A stretch of DNA of 64,000 nucleotides from Taenia hydatigena (GCA_036345935.2 JADWOT020000006.1:1090221-1154220); one strand, 5' to 3'. Shown: positions 12,386 to 25,300, numbered from the stretch's first letter. Notes: a model not told the origin generated them from the letters alone. Numbers and translations are program-made.

Positions 12386-13780
12386 ATAACCTCCTGTCAA
12401 CTTCTTCACATCTTCTGTTAATTAAGAGATATACCTACTTATAACACGCGCGTTTTTTGCTTCCCGAGGTCGGTGCCATTGGTGACGGTGGTGGGTGGTG
12501 TTGAGTACCAAGTAGGCCATTAAATGCAGTAATGAATAAATAAGCCTAAATTTTTTTTCTGTTTTTTTTTCGTTTCCTACAAAAATGGCAGAACGACTAA
12601 TGGGAGAGCTGCCCGCTGTCAGCGTCAAGGTCATCTGTCACGATATCTTTGCCAGACAAAAGATGGGAAGGTATTTGTAATATCTTATAGCTAAATTGTC
12701 TTTTTTTCTTATATCACCTTTTAATTTAGTAAATCTACATTCCAATCTCTTAGCCGCATTAAAAGCAGGTGAGTTAAATGAAATTTTATCTACTTGGACA
12801 AATCGTATGGAATGAAGAAGCTCCTTTTACCCAGGGAGGTGCTTTCCCTAAGGGAATTAAAATGCATTTACAAGGGAGAGAAAAAAAAAGTGAGGTTTTT
12901 TGGGGGAGGGGAGGAGACAGGTACACCTTGACAGATGTTAAAAAAATAGGAGGAGACAAGAGAGCTTCACCTTGTTAGGGTTGGGGTACTGCTGCTTCTG
13001 TGTAATTGGATCTGACGGTTTGAAATGAAAAATTGCTCAATCTTGAACCTTTTATTGTAAATATACATATTGTTAGGCCTCTTCCGTTAATTAAAACACA
13101 GCGCATTTTATTTTAAATGCAAAAAGGAGAGTAGATAGAGAAAGATTGCCTATTCTGTTTTGCTTTTCCATGACTTCAAAGGGTGGGCAACGCATTATGC
13201 GAATGACGCGAATGCTGGGGTCATCATTCTCCATTTTTTCACTCCTGACCTATCCAGCAGGCAATCTATCACCCAAGAGAGCAGAAATGTCATGAAAAGC
13301 AGCAAAATGGACGCAGGATACGTAAAATTTACTTTAAACACCACCAATGTTGGCGCTTGATCCCCATGACGTGGGATTTGCAATTCGCAGTTGACATTAA
13401 GTCCCGCCTCCGCCCTCAACTGTTCGAGCTCACTGGGCACCTATTCTCAATCTCTACTGCTGGGCTAAAAATGGTGGCCACTCTAATCCCATTTGTAAAG
13501 GTTTATTTGTGGAACTGTCTATCGTGCCAGTATGCGGGTATCAAATAATGCGAAAACGCGATACCTCTATTGCTTCCTAAGAGGTGGATAGAACCCGGCT
13601 GGATTGGGTTCAGCAGCTCTGAATCGAAAATAGCATGCCAAGGATGAATGGACTTTGAATCCCATCTCCAAGGCATCACATTCAATCCCGTCCATTGTTG
13701 CATAAATTTGCCCTTGAAGTTAACGCGCCTACAATTCCTCATCCCTTCACGTAGTGCCCATTCACAATCAGACTCCAGAT
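12386..13780. other. Intergenic DNA with no recognisable gene
   Basis: No protein family was recognised. It holds T-rich and purine-rich tracts and one possible orphan first exon: an ATG at 12585 followed by 28 open codons and a GTATTT donor at 12671, for which no downstream partner was found. Confidence 0.5.
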
Positions 13781-13781
13781 C

Positions 13782-14125
13782 CAATTGCGTCGAGATAACT
13801 GACTCTGAAGGTTGACCAGAAGGAGCGCCAAGGCCGATGGTCAAACAGAAGAGGAACTACGCAATAGGCTGATCGTCTGACTCTCAATTTAGGAAGAAAG
13901 AGGTCACTTTGAGCCTATGCCAGATGAATACATTCAGCATTCAGCAGCATAAATGTCTTGGGGTAGAATTGTCGCGATCCAGTATCTCTTCACACCACCA
14001 ATTGCGTTGCGATAACTGACCAGAAGGAGCACCAAAGCCGATGGTCAAACAGAAGAGGAACTACGCAATAGGCAGATCGTCTGACTCTCGATTTAGGCAG
14101 AAAGAGGTCACCTTGAGTCGATGTC
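13782..14125 (+). repeat. Two imperfect direct copies of a ~130 bp unit
   Basis: Copy 1 (about 13782-13919) and copy 2 (about 13999-14125) share CAATTGCGT, ATAACTGAC, GACCAGAAGGAGC and the block GATGGTCAAACAGAAGAGG. They are separated by about 80 bases of unrelated sequence. No coding potential was seen. Confidence 0.8.
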
Positions 14126-14129
14126 AATG

Positions 14130-16890
14130 CGCATGACCTCCGGGTCATGCCAGTAGCCCTAAGTCCTCCATCATGTCAGATGCACGAACGTCTCGAGATA
14201 GAATACTTAAACCTAGTCACAAAAATGAAGAAAGTCTCGTTCTTAATGCTATGCACTTAGATTAGATTAGATCAAAACTTGGGATTAAACTTCTACATTA
14301 TTTAAGGACAATCAAAGTGGAGAGAGGGACAGAGGAAGTAGCAATGCAAAAAAATGCAAATTAATTTACCTTCCACATTACTTTATCGGATGCCTGCGAG
14401 TCAAGGCAAGTCAATGGAGCGCGGTTTACTGCAAACTTCACGAGATTTTATCCTTACCGACTACCATTCCACCCTCTTCTGTGGTTGCAGCCCATCCAAG
14501 CCGATTCGACAACTTGAAGAAGTATCCGGTTTCCACAAACAATGCAAAAACTCACGATTTATAACTAAACCTCCACAAATCTGTTTTGGCTAGCTAATTC
14601 CGTCCCCAGTTTTCCCCGCCAATTCAAATGCTAGGCGGTGAGAATTCCACACAGGCTCTTGCGATTAATATCTCTACATGAGATTGGGTCTGCAAGGCGA
14701 TATTACGACCTACCACCTGTAAATATCCTGTCATGAAGGGACCTGCATAACTAAATGTTGCACGCAATTGTGGCTAAATTTAATGAGGCTATTTTATTTC
14801 TACCACGCATTTAAACACCTCGCAGTTGTGGAGAGCTCCATTTTATCTCTCCTCTAACAACACAGATGAATCAGTCTTCGGTGGATGATTTAATCAAGCC
14901 TTTATAGCACTCTCCTTTTATTTTTATTAAATATATAAAATTATTCGTCTACGTGTACATCTGTAGCCGACAATTTTATGTGATGAGTTATTAGAACAGT
15001 GTAAATAACCGACGTCACATATACGTGACGACGGAAGCAGACGTGAAAATGGAGATGTTACAAGGCTAAGATCATCTTCAGTAGTAGTGTCTAGCAATCA
15101 CGAGGCGAAGCATTCCGGAGTTGATGCAAATGCTTCGCATCAAGTCGTAAGGAAGTTACTTGACGCATTTGCGGAAATTTCTCTTGCTTGTAGGAAGTGA
15201 GCTATGACTAGCGGTTAATCCTAAGTTAAGACATTTTTATTGAGCTTCAAACTATTTCCGTTCACACAAATGCACATTTTAACCTATAGAAGGATTGTTA
15301 AAATAAAATTGCTGCAAATCCGTCCAAGTTATAATTGGCTGCTGAGAGGAGCACTTCCTTTCGCAACTTAGACAAACTCATTTTCTTAATTTTCTCGTCC
15401 AGAAATCAAAATGAAATATTCACATTTGTTCAAAGACGCTGCGGTGTACCGCTTCCCCGGGTAAAATCATTCCGACGGTAGGTTTTACCCAGGTGCAGTT
15501 GTACTAGTATCCACCACCGGAAATTCACCTTTACACAAATTACAAATCTCCAGGTCTAATGTACTTGGAACCTTTTTTTCTCCTTCCCAGCCCTTTCTGC
15601 CCGCCTCAACCCTTCCTTCCCTTTTAATTTGACTCAATAATGTTCCGCGCCCTTTTTGAAAACAAAACCCCTCGAACTCAATCAACCACGTGCCTGTTTG
15701 TCATCCGCTACATTTTTCCCACATAATTACAATGCTAAAATATGAGAAGTGTTTGAATTGAACAACACAGCAAAAAAAGTGCTCCAGCAATCGGGTCTTC
15801 TCCCTGTTTTTTTTTTTCAATGCGGATCCAATTTTCTTTTTTCTTGCGGTCCATTTAATCAGCACCAATTTTTTTTTTTTTGATGCCCTAAATTACATGT
15901 CGGCGCCCGTGTGGGAGGGTGGAGGGGCAAAAAAAAGCCATTGCCTCTCGATGTGATTAGTTTAAACGAGGTCGCTGCCTCCGCCTCTGGCGTCGCTCCT
16001 ATCCCCTATCAATTACATCCACTGGGCATGGTTGTTGGTACATGGAAGTTGAGCTGGATCGGTGCAGAGTTAAGAAGAGACATTTCGTTAAAAGAAAAAA
16101 AAACACACCAACGATTTCTCTCTTCACCAGCCTAAGGTTAGAGCAATTTGTATTACTTTTATTATTGCTCCTATTGGCTTATGGAGAAGAAAGGGAAGAA
16201 TGCTAAGACTTTTTGTGTGATGGCTGGAAAAAAGAAATTTGATACTCAAGTTAAGCTAGTCAATCCCCGTGGCGGTGTTTGAGTTGTTGAACGCCGGTAC
16301 ACCGATGCGAGGGCAATGCGCCTGTCACAATAAATGTCACCGCGACACCATTTTTCCTCCTGCCAATAAAATGCAACACCAGATGCTGACTCTTAACCGA
16401 TTTCAGCTCCTGACTCCGATGGAGGAGGCAATGACAGTTTGATCAAGTGACAGGCATCAAGCACTTCCACACGTCGGTGAAACTTAAGGCCAATTCGTCA
16501 AACGCTCTAATAAACAGATTTTTTTGCCATTCACGATTATTTAAGAATAAAACTGTCTTTACAGTTTTTTCTACAACATTAAAAATTATTATTATTGAAA
16601 AAAAAATTAAACAGGAGGTGATTTCGCGACCCTTATCAGAGTTCAAAATCACCTACCACAGGAAAGAAAGTAATTTTCTAAGAAAAAACTGAAACTACTT
16701 ATAATTGCAATTTATATATATTTGAATTAAATCTTTCGTTTTGTCCTCTTTTGTACTATATGTTACTTTAATAATTAATTCAGCCATTTATTAGCCAGTT
16801 GTCCTACCTCCCTAATTACTGCCATAAATTATAATTATCCCCTCAGTGAATTTGTCCTTTTAAAAAAGGGTTAAATTGAGAAAAAAATAA
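14130..16890. other. Intergenic DNA, no gene recognised
   Basis: AT-rich sequence with poly-T/poly-A runs. The only structure seen is a cluster of short inverted repeats at about 15010-15175 (a CGTCAC/GTGACG stem, and a 9 bp CGAAGCATT/AATGCTTCG stem). Confidence 0.5.
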
Positions 16891-16896
16891 GTCAAC

Positions 16897-17607
16897 TGTA
16901 GCGTCGCGATAATTTTCCGACAAGGGTGAATGAAGGTAGTAACAATTGGGCAGAATATATACATACTTGCATGGAAGAGAGGGATCGGGGCCACCGGGGT
17001 GGTCCCGGAGGCCAGCCCACCCGACGCGAGCGACAAGGCCACCCAAGCCACCGCAACCGAAACCGAGAGTCAAATAAACAAGTCACTACGTAGCTCCTCA
17101 CTCCTCGACGGTCGCCTTGGTAAACCTCCAGCGCCGGTCAGGGCAGCCGGTCATCACAATTCGAGCAACTGAGTTGATGCTTGATCACTACGTCACTGAC
17201 CTACCAATAACACTTCGACTGGATCTGGAGGTTTGTTTGATTTGAGAAGTAAAATTTTAGAATCTATTCAAGCAAGTTAGAGCACCTGTCTCCACAAGCT
17301 GATATGGAGGCGGAATCTCCAAAACGGAACTTCTGCAGAGCAGACGTCATTCTCAGTCCTTCTGTTATGAGATGCCGGAGATTGTCCCATCCATAGCACA
17401 TACAGTACTTTTGCACAGCTATAGCCTGTCACAAGTGATGTGAATTAGGAATGAAGCCCTCTAGAGTCGAGTCCCCTTCTTGCTGCTACCATTGTAGTGT
17501 CCCTAGACTTTCGTAAAGGCAAAAGAGGGCATAATATAGGGAACGAAATGATCCTGGAGGCCAACCCACTCGGTTGGGGCAACATAGCCATCAAACCAAG
17601 TACTATA
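16897..17607 (-). mobile_element. Degenerate TRIM (non-coding LTR retrotransposon), minus orientation
   Basis: An LTR copy at 16897-17090 (its outer end starts TGTAGCGTC) is followed inward by the complement of a polypurine tract (GAGGAGTGAGGAG read on the minus strand). About 400 bases of internal sequence follow, then the complement of the primer-binding-site region (TAGCAGCAAG) and a shortened second LTR, 17493-17607. Order on the minus strand is 5' LTR (17607-17493), PBS, internal, PPT, 3' LTR (17090-16897). Both LTRs are strongly diverged from the best copies in this window, so the insertion is old. No reading frame of interest. Confidence 0.65.
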
Positions 17608-17700
17608 TAGTCCATTCATGGTTTAATTTTTGTTTTCCGAAATTGATTTAGCTTCAGACACTTCAGGAAAGCTTCCCTCCCGATGGCACGAAAAGATGTG

Positions 17701-17888
17701 TGTAGCGTCCCGAGGCTCCCTTGAAGGCAAAAGAAGGCGGAATTCTAGGGTAGAATATATATATATTCACCGAGCAGAGGGAAAAAGGCTACTGGCATGA
17801 CCTTGACGCCAGCCCACGCAGCTAGGGCATTACGGCCACCTCTGTGACCTTGACAGAAACCAGCAGTTCTAACAAACAAAGTACAACA
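17701..17888 (-). mobile_element. Solo TRIM LTR with 5-bp target-site duplication
   Basis: A 188 bp LTR reading TGTAGCGTCCCGAGG on the + strand and ending ACAACA. It is flanked by identical ATGTG at 17696-17700 and 17889-17893. It contains the internal A/T palindrome common to the family. A solo LTR with intact duplication is the expected product of recombination between the two LTRs of one element. Confidence 0.85.
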
Positions 17889-18217
17889 ATGTGCATCACT
17901 CGGAGAAACAGGGTCGAGGCAAAGACGGAGACAACGTCCCTTCCCCATTGTAATCGCGTCTTTTCATAGGTAAATTTTATAATAAGAACATTTCCTATTT
18001 TGATTAAGTTTGATCATTATTACTACATTAACTTCTCCAACACCTGGCTGAATGAAGCACTCTCCAGCCTAGGTAACCACCATTTGCCCAGTTGAAGTTT
18101 TGTTTAAATTTAGCATTTTTTGCTCTTCTTGCTGATGACGGTCGTAAGGGTGGTGGAAATGCTTTCCCATCCCCCTCATTCAAATAGAAGATCGTAAATC
18201 AGTCGGCTTTGTATTTG

Positions 18218-18254
18218 GTGTGTGTGTGTGTGTGCGTGTGTGTGTGTGTGTGTG
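18218..18254 (+). repeat. (TG)n microsatellite
   Basis: About 18 TG units with one CG interruption. A G10 homopolymer run follows about 90 bases downstream. Confidence 0.9.
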
Positions 18255-21200
18255 AGTGAGGGTTTAGTGAAGTTGAAGCGGTTACAGATTCTCTGAATTA
18301 TTCAAATCAGGCAGATCTATTTGTCCACCTTAAGGTGACAGGGTGAAGGGGGGGGGGGAGGGGTTGGTAGATTTTTTGCAATTTACTACTTGAACTAAAA
18401 GCAGCGGGTCGTTGCAAAGCTTTCCTCCCTTTACTCTCTCTCTCTCACCAGCACAATCTCTCTTGTGCTGTGCTTAAATATTAATGCATATGCCTTAATA
18501 AAGCTAACTTTGCGGTTTATAGAAGTTCATGGAAACGGTGATATTCTTTAATTCGCTTTCAGTGGGCCAGCCTAACTCCGCTGTCATTCACGGGTTCCCG
18601 TCATCAAGCAGCGCTTCCATAATGCCATGCTTCATCATTGATTTGGCATTCATTTGTCTGGAGTGCTCCGTACTCTCATTATTGTCAATCCCTTTTGCAG
18701 TTGATTGCCTTGAGAGAGAGAGGGGAACTTTACTTTCCATTATTAAATACAAATGGCCTAGGGAGATGAGATTGTACTCTTGGCACACTATCCGGTCGTA
18801 AAATAAAGGCATATGACAAAGCGGCATTCCTCTTTGATGCAACTCTAATGAATAAATAGAGATATTAGTTAATCATCGAGCCATCCATAAAGTTAATAAG
18901 GTCAATTATTTGTAACAAAGAACTTATTCAAACCGAGAAAGAGAGGGAGGTGATCTGGGAGGAGGGGTTAAGGCGGTGGTCGAATATCACAACTCCAGTG
19001 AGCGCCTTTAAGTAGGCAGTTAGAAAGAACCAAACCAAATTGCCGCTTCGATGCGGTAAAATTTTGGTTTAAACATACGAGAGAGAGAGAGAGAGAGGGA
19101 GTGCGCGTGTGTGCGGCGCTTGCCTAATTAATTAGTGGGACTCAAACCCCAAATTGTCAGTTGAACTGCTCCACCTCCCCGACGCGCCAATCGCTACCGC
19201 TGTTAATCGTACCGCCAAGCTCCGCTCTCTCTTCAACTCCACTCAAGCCGTTATCCCCGTGGCCAAGCACGATCTCTTTAAAAAAAGGCATGGCCGGCGC
19301 CTAATCTAAGTAGTTAATTTGGCTAAAACCAATTCACTTTACACCACCCGCCTCGGCTTTGCCACTACCAAGCCGAGCGTCGTAACTGACTGTGAGAATG
19401 CCATAACCACATCAACTGCAGCTATGGTACAGTCAGAAGTAATGCTTAATTAGGTAATCGCCTTCTTCTCCTCTCTTGGGTCTACCCACACGATGGGGAA
19501 AGTAGTTGTAGGGCAAATCTACTGACAACCGGCATTTTATGTCCGGAACAAACTCAGAGCTTTAATCCCTCCTCCTTGTTATGCCTACTGCAAATAAATT
19601 CATTAATAATCAAATTTATTTTAACTTGAGCTACCATTTACTCAAATGCTCTCTACGCTTTCGATTCAACTTTCGAGAATGGGTTTAAGGCGAATTGGAA
19701 GCTTCTTTATGCACAAAATCCATTACTGGTCTCCAGAGTCCCAAACACTAAACGCTTGTTTGAAGAGACGAAAATGGTTATATGCTAGAATTTTATGCAA
19801 ATTTCAGATATACAGAAAAAAATGGAAGAAAAAAAGTATTATTTTGCTAATATACTAACTTGGGTAGTTGTGAGGAGAAATAAGGAACAATTGCTCCCGG
19901 AAAAGTGATCGTGGCCAATTTGGAGCTCCTGCTAGGTGCATTAGCGATACAATGAGATTTTTTTCTCCCCTAAAAAGCAGCATACACAAACGACTCTGAT
20001 GGGATGTTTTTTAAAGGCTTTTAAACGACGACTCTGCTTTCTACACACACACACACACTTGGTAGCTTCGGTGGGGGGAGCTTTCTGTCATGCGGATTCA
20101 TATTCCAAGATGATCAAAGTAGCTAAGGTAAGCACTGATTTCAAGTCCTTTGCCTGAATTCTACGTCAGTTACTTAAAACAAGTAGACTATTTAGCGTAA
20201 AATCCTTTCTCAAAGCCGGTCAGACAATAAGGCTGAATACTTGCTGTGGACTCAGCAGAAGATATGAAGTGTGGTGGGCTACTGTCTACCTGCTGCAGGA
20301 TACAAAACTTTCCTCGGCCACGCTTAACTCTAATTTGGTGCTTCAGAAGTGCAGATAAGCAGATTACTCAGCGGAGGAGTGCGTAAGCCAATCTACCAAC
20401 ACACCTCTCATATGAATGGGATATTTGTAGCAAAAAGGCAACACCTTCATCCCTTGCCATTCATTAATGCGTGACAGGCGAGACTTAGAGGTGAAAATAG
20501 CTTAGTTGGACGGTACGTTATTCCGCCATCGCGCACCGCAGTAGACCTAATCTAGCGGTAAATCGAAGACTCAGAGCCACGCTCCATTGTGTGTGAAGGA
20601 TAAGATGCAGCGAATAAAAACATCCTGAAGATTTCTCATAATTTTGTGGGTCCTTGACGCTCTTTAGACGGTATTAGTGGTGTTAAAGACAAAAAAAGGC
20701 GAGAGACGAGGTACCATTAACATTGTATTCCTAAAGCCCAAAAAATAGGAACAACGAATGGAGAATTTCTCCGTGTTCAGCAAAATATCGAGATTTTAAA
20801 TATTTGCTGTTTACAATGCATTAATTTCGACTCTCATTTTCGTTTTCATGTTGTCGACGTCGAGACAGAGGAACATAGCAGGGAGATGCTTTCAAAGGGA
20901 ATTCTCAAAATAACTTTACTTGATTGTATAACAATTAATCTAATTCAAAAATGGATGGAGTCTGATAACGTATGTCTGATAAATTCTCCTTCAAAAAATA
21001 TTAATAACTCTAAGGCGCGGGAAAAAAACGAACACATACAAATCAGCGCGATCTAAGATTCCGAGTCCGTTTTTAAAAAGCGTAAAATAACTTTAAAATT
21101 TTTGCAGGTCATAAGACGCCTTTGAAAGTAAACAAGTCTCTAATATTTTCTCGACTTTGTTTTAAGACTTCGCGTTTTTAATTTTGCATTCAAACGTAGG

Positions 21201-21888
21201 CTATTGCAGTTTAAATAGCCCAACCAAGAACCTCTTTCTAATCACACATCTATCATGAAATAAATAAACAGAAACTTTTGAATCGCCGGTCATAGAAATT
21301 ATTAGCTGACGTGCAGTTAGTGGTGATTTTGTGGGATGAAGCCTGTCAATTAATCAACACTTTTCAGGTGCCTATTAAAGCATAAAACTCGAACTGCTGC
21401 AGCAGGCTTGAATGAGCAAGTATTTAAAAGAAAATGCTAAAATTTGGAGAAGAACTATGCTTATTCTGGCATTAAAGTGTACAAGTTGCTTGGGACACAG
21501 GTGGTCCCCTAGCTCAGAACGTTGGTGGATTTTTGAGTGACTACTGAGGAAAGTTGATTGATTGTTTACCAACTTGTTTGCTCTTAGAAGGGTAAGGAGG
21601 CAACATGTCTACGGGAGGGATTAGCATACGCCTTTGACTCCACTAAACAGGCGATGAGGCTAAAAAGGTTGTTGAAAAGACGTTTGCACTACAAACTAGG
21701 CGCCGTTTCGCTGTGTTGTTAAGGTTTCACTATGATTAAAGTCTTGTAATTTCCTTTCTGGTTCGAATATTTTAAATCTTAAAATGAAATAAACTATGTT
21801 ACTGAAGTTCCAAGAATACTGCTCAAGAGAGGAGGACATTTACTCGCAATAAATGGGCATTTGGTTAAGGATTGGTTTGAGTGATGGG
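18255..21888. other. Intergenic DNA, no recognised gene
   Basis: It holds simple repeats: (GA)n near 19079-19097, (CA)n near 20042-20056. A coding-like stretch with an in-frame stop lies at about 19131-19455 and is described in the findings. No family was recognised on either strand. Confidence 0.45.
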
Positions 21889-22693
21889 TGTAATAGCTTG
21901 TTTTTCGACTGCTGCCTCCGGTTTCTGCTTCTTGGATTGCTATATTGCCATAGCCAAGCGAGTTGGCCTCCGAGGCCATGCCAGCAGTCTCGTTATCTCT
22001 GTTTATCGAATATACATACGTTCTTACCTAGTAGTAGGCCTTCTTTTGCCTTCAAGGAAGTCTCGTGACGCTACACTGGTGGCAGTAGAAAGTGGACGTG
22101 AATCTAAAGGATTTCCATCCTGACTTAGGCCGTCTGTGATGGACTACAGTAGTGTAAAACAAAGTGCATGTGTTATAGGATAAGGGGATCTCTGGCATCC
22201 CATAACGGGATGGTTGGGAGTGATGTCTGACGTCGAAATAAACCCCATTCCCGTCCCGATGAATCTCCCACCATACCTACTAATGACAAGCAATGCTCCA
22301 ACGTCTTTTCGTGAACACACTGATGGCCGGCAGAACCTCTCACCCTGAATTCACTTTCCAACTGGAGAGAAACCTTAGCTCCAGTCGAATTGTTATGGTA
22401 GATCAGCGACGCTGTGATCAAGCATCGACTCAGTTGCTCAAATTGTAATTACTGGCGTTTCCTCCAGCACTGATCACTCTACCATGACCAACGCTGAAGA
22501 CTTACTAAGGGAATCGTTGGGGACGCCTCTGAATAGTAATGAGGAGCTATGCAGTACTTTGTTTGTTTTACTATCGATTTCGGTTACGGTGACTTGGGTG
22601 ACCATATTGCTTTGGTCGGATAGGCTGGTCTGCGGGACCATGCCAGTGGCCTTGATCCCTCTTTTGTCTTCAAAGAGGCTTTGCAACACTACA
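21889..22693 (+). mobile_element. TRIM element with both LTRs
   Basis: The 5' LTR (21889-22075, ending GACGCTACA) is followed immediately by CTGGTGGCAGTAG, the family's primer-binding site. About 475 bases of non-coding internal sequence follow, then a purine-rich AATGAGGAG and the 3' LTR, 22550-22693 (shortened by internal deletion). Flanks are ATGGG (21884-21888) and AAGGG (22694-22698), a decayed target duplication. The LTRs have diverged, so the insertion is not recent. Confidence 0.75.
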
Positions 22694-22840
22694 AAGGGAG
22701 TGGCATTGCTCCGACATTATATTTCCGACAGTTGGTCTTGTCTTTGGACCATGCCAGCAGCTATAGGCCCTTCCGTACGTCAAATGTATGTGTTCTTACC
22801 GAGTATTGTGCTTTCGTTAACCTCCAAGGAATTCTCAGCG

Positions 22841-22980
22841 TGCATTGTTTGCTTGGACTGCCGGTTTCGGTCAGGGTCAGCGCCATGCCAGCAGCTTATT
22901 TCCCTCTGTCCGTTGAATACATATCCTACTCCAGCATTCAGCCTTCTTGTGCCTTCGAGAGAGCCTCGGGACGCTATACA
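22841..22980 (+). mobile_element. Truncated TRIM LTR
   Basis: Homology to the family LTR runs from the CTGCCGGTTTCGGTCAGGG block to GGGACGCTATACA. It lacks the middle GC-rich block. It lies directly downstream of the 21889-22693 element, with a further weak fragment at 22710-22840 between them. Confidence 0.7.
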
Positions 22981-23217
22981 CATTAAGTTTCATTTATTTG
23001 GTCATATTGATTTGTCACTTGCTCATATGTGTTGATTCATTTGGCACCTTCTAAAGTATTTACGACAATTTGTGGCAGTTTGATAAGTTATGTTGCACGA
23101 TGACAATAGAGAACAGGGTGCCTATTTAAGTGTGCCTTTGGAAAAGAAATTACAGCTACTGTCTGTCAACTAATAAAAGTGAATAGTCAGCTCCAAAAAT
23201 AAGTATTCAAAAAAGTA

Positions 23218-23394
23218 TGTGGCGTCCCGAGGCTCCTCGAAGGCAAAATACTAGGGTGGAATATATCTATTCAACGGGCAGAGGGAGATAAGCTGCTGGC
23301 ATGGTCCAACCGCCAGCCGACGCAGCTAGGGCATGATGGCCACCCCCTGTGACCCTGACCAAAAAACAGTAGCACAAACAAACAAAGTAATACA
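23218..23394 (-). mobile_element. Solo TRIM LTR with target-site duplication
   Basis: The copy reads TGTGGCGTCCCGAGG on + and ends AATACA, flanked by AAGTA at 23213-23217 and 23395-23399. Minus orientation. Confidence 0.85.
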
Positions 23395-23986
23395 AAGTAG
23401 CTGAATAAAAAAAATGAACAGGAAAACATGAAAAAATATGGAAGAGTAATCAGCAAAAATAAATTAATACACCAAAGATTAGTAAAAATGTTTAAAATAA
23501 TCGAATCTCATTGTTAAGTTTAATTAATCAAATTTCCCATGTCCTTTTGACAAGCGTACTTGATTCAAACATCAACTTGAACGACAATTGTCCTCATTAA
23601 ACCTGAGAAGGGAATCGCTTGGAATTTTATTTTACTAATAGTTCAAAAAAACAATCACGTTGCTTAAATCGTTCTTTGTCAAGCTGAAAGCCCACACACC
23701 GACTCAGCCAATGCTTTGCATTGGTGGTGATTTATTTCAGGCGAACTTGTCAATTGGAAGGCCGATGGTTGGTGTGATCTTAATTACTCAACCGCAAAAC
23801 AAATAAAGTCCTGATCATATTTTTATGAATACGTATAGAGGCCCGCTAGGGAGGAAAATAATATCCTAACACGAAATGGGTGTAAATATAAGTAGGTTTG
23901 AGGGTATTTGGCCAATCATCCCTCCCGACTGCTAGAGGAATGGTTGTTTCGATAAACAACTCCAACGTATATTAGCAGGCAGTTAT

Positions 23987-24172
23987 TGTAGCTTCCCGAG
24001 GCTCTCTCGAAGGCAAAGGAAGGCAGAATGCTAGAGTTGAATGCATATACTCAACGGACAGAAGGAAATAAGCTGCTGGCATGGCCCGGAGGCCAGCCTA
24101 CGCAGCTAGGGCAATATGGCTACCTCTGCCACCCTGACCGAAACCAGTGGTTCAAACGAACAAAGTACTACA
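23987..24172 (-). mobile_element. Solo TRIM LTR
   Basis: A full-length LTR from TGTAGCTTCCCGAGG to GTACTACA on the + strand, minus orientation. No matching target-site duplication could be seen. Confidence 0.8.
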
Positions 24173-25300
24173 CATATTGCTCAATAATTCCATAAATTAG
24201 CTCATAGCTATACACTTTTTCGTCATTAATTTTACTTACGTAGATTGACGATTATTACAATTTTTACTATTCGCTTTGTTTTAATTTACTTTTATTTCAA
24301 AATCACCATACCTCGCTACATTTTGTGTTTTCGCCACGGGAAAAAAAGAAAACTTTGAATAGTGCTTATGATTTGAGGAATTGGTCATGTTTTTAAGGAA
24401 ACGCCTTTTATTGGGCCACCTCACAATTGCAAAAAGGACTTATTTTGTATTATATTCATGGACATGAACTATGCCACCATGGTTATGATTTTTAAGGCAG
24501 TGATGCCAACACTGATGCCCTCGGGTTTGCCAATTCCCTGCATACATTTTCTTGCTAATAGGTGGTGCTAAAACAAGGAATGGTATCAGATTAATAGGTG
24601 ACTCCGGTCAAAAACTTTCATGCAACGTATTAACGGAGAATATTGCAGATATATGTGACGAGACAGCCCAAAATCTTGTCTCTAATGCGTGCTTACTATT
24701 GACCAACGTAGATTTATTTGGCCGTAGAATATACGCCCCAACAAGTTGGAGCATCTACTGGAAATTAATTAGTAAGATGATGCGCATTTAAACGCCTAAA
24801 AAAGATGCAGAAAATGATTTTTCCAAGGCATCAAGTAAGAAGAACAAGCCTTAAATGCATGACCAATTTTACGATACCATGGCCATTATTTAATAATCCA
24901 CATAGGCAACTTCTCAACTAGCTCTAGTAACTGGAAATCTTAATGATCAATGTTTAGAGCAATAATTTGAGCTTGTTTTTACAAATCTATCAAACAAACC
25001 GAGAGGTAGGCATAAGGCGTCCCATTTGCTGTCCTCACTTTCACAGATTGCTAATAATATAGGAGAAATAAACTTCTTGCAATGTAGGAGCCGCAATTTT
25101 CTGCAATGACGAACACCATCTGGTTTTTGCTCCCGTCACCACCTATTCCGCCGCAATGAAAACTAAAAAGTGTGACATGACGTCATGGTGATAATGAGCC
25201 TGTTATTATGTCCTAAGTGCCAGGACGCAGTAATAGTCCTAAGGACGGGCACAACCCAAAACTTTTTTTATGATAGGCACTCTACATCATTTTTCGGCTA
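24173..25300. other. Intergenic DNA, no recognised gene
   Basis: An open frame at 24552-24791 (+) follows an AG and ends in TAA, but it resembles no family I know and has no partner exon. Left unassigned. Confidence 0.4.

Noticed and set aside
17701..17888. LTR copies interpreted as MITEs or SINEs
   Set aside because: Complete copies have TG...CA ends, a primer-binding site and polypurine tract between two direct repeats, and 5-bp target duplications, which is LTR-retroelement structure; there is no Pol III box or inverted terminal repeat.
22484..23035. Plus-strand 183-codon open frame
   Set aside because: It runs across TRIM internal sequence, 3' LTR and a second LTR copy; the same LTR sequence is non-coding in other copies.
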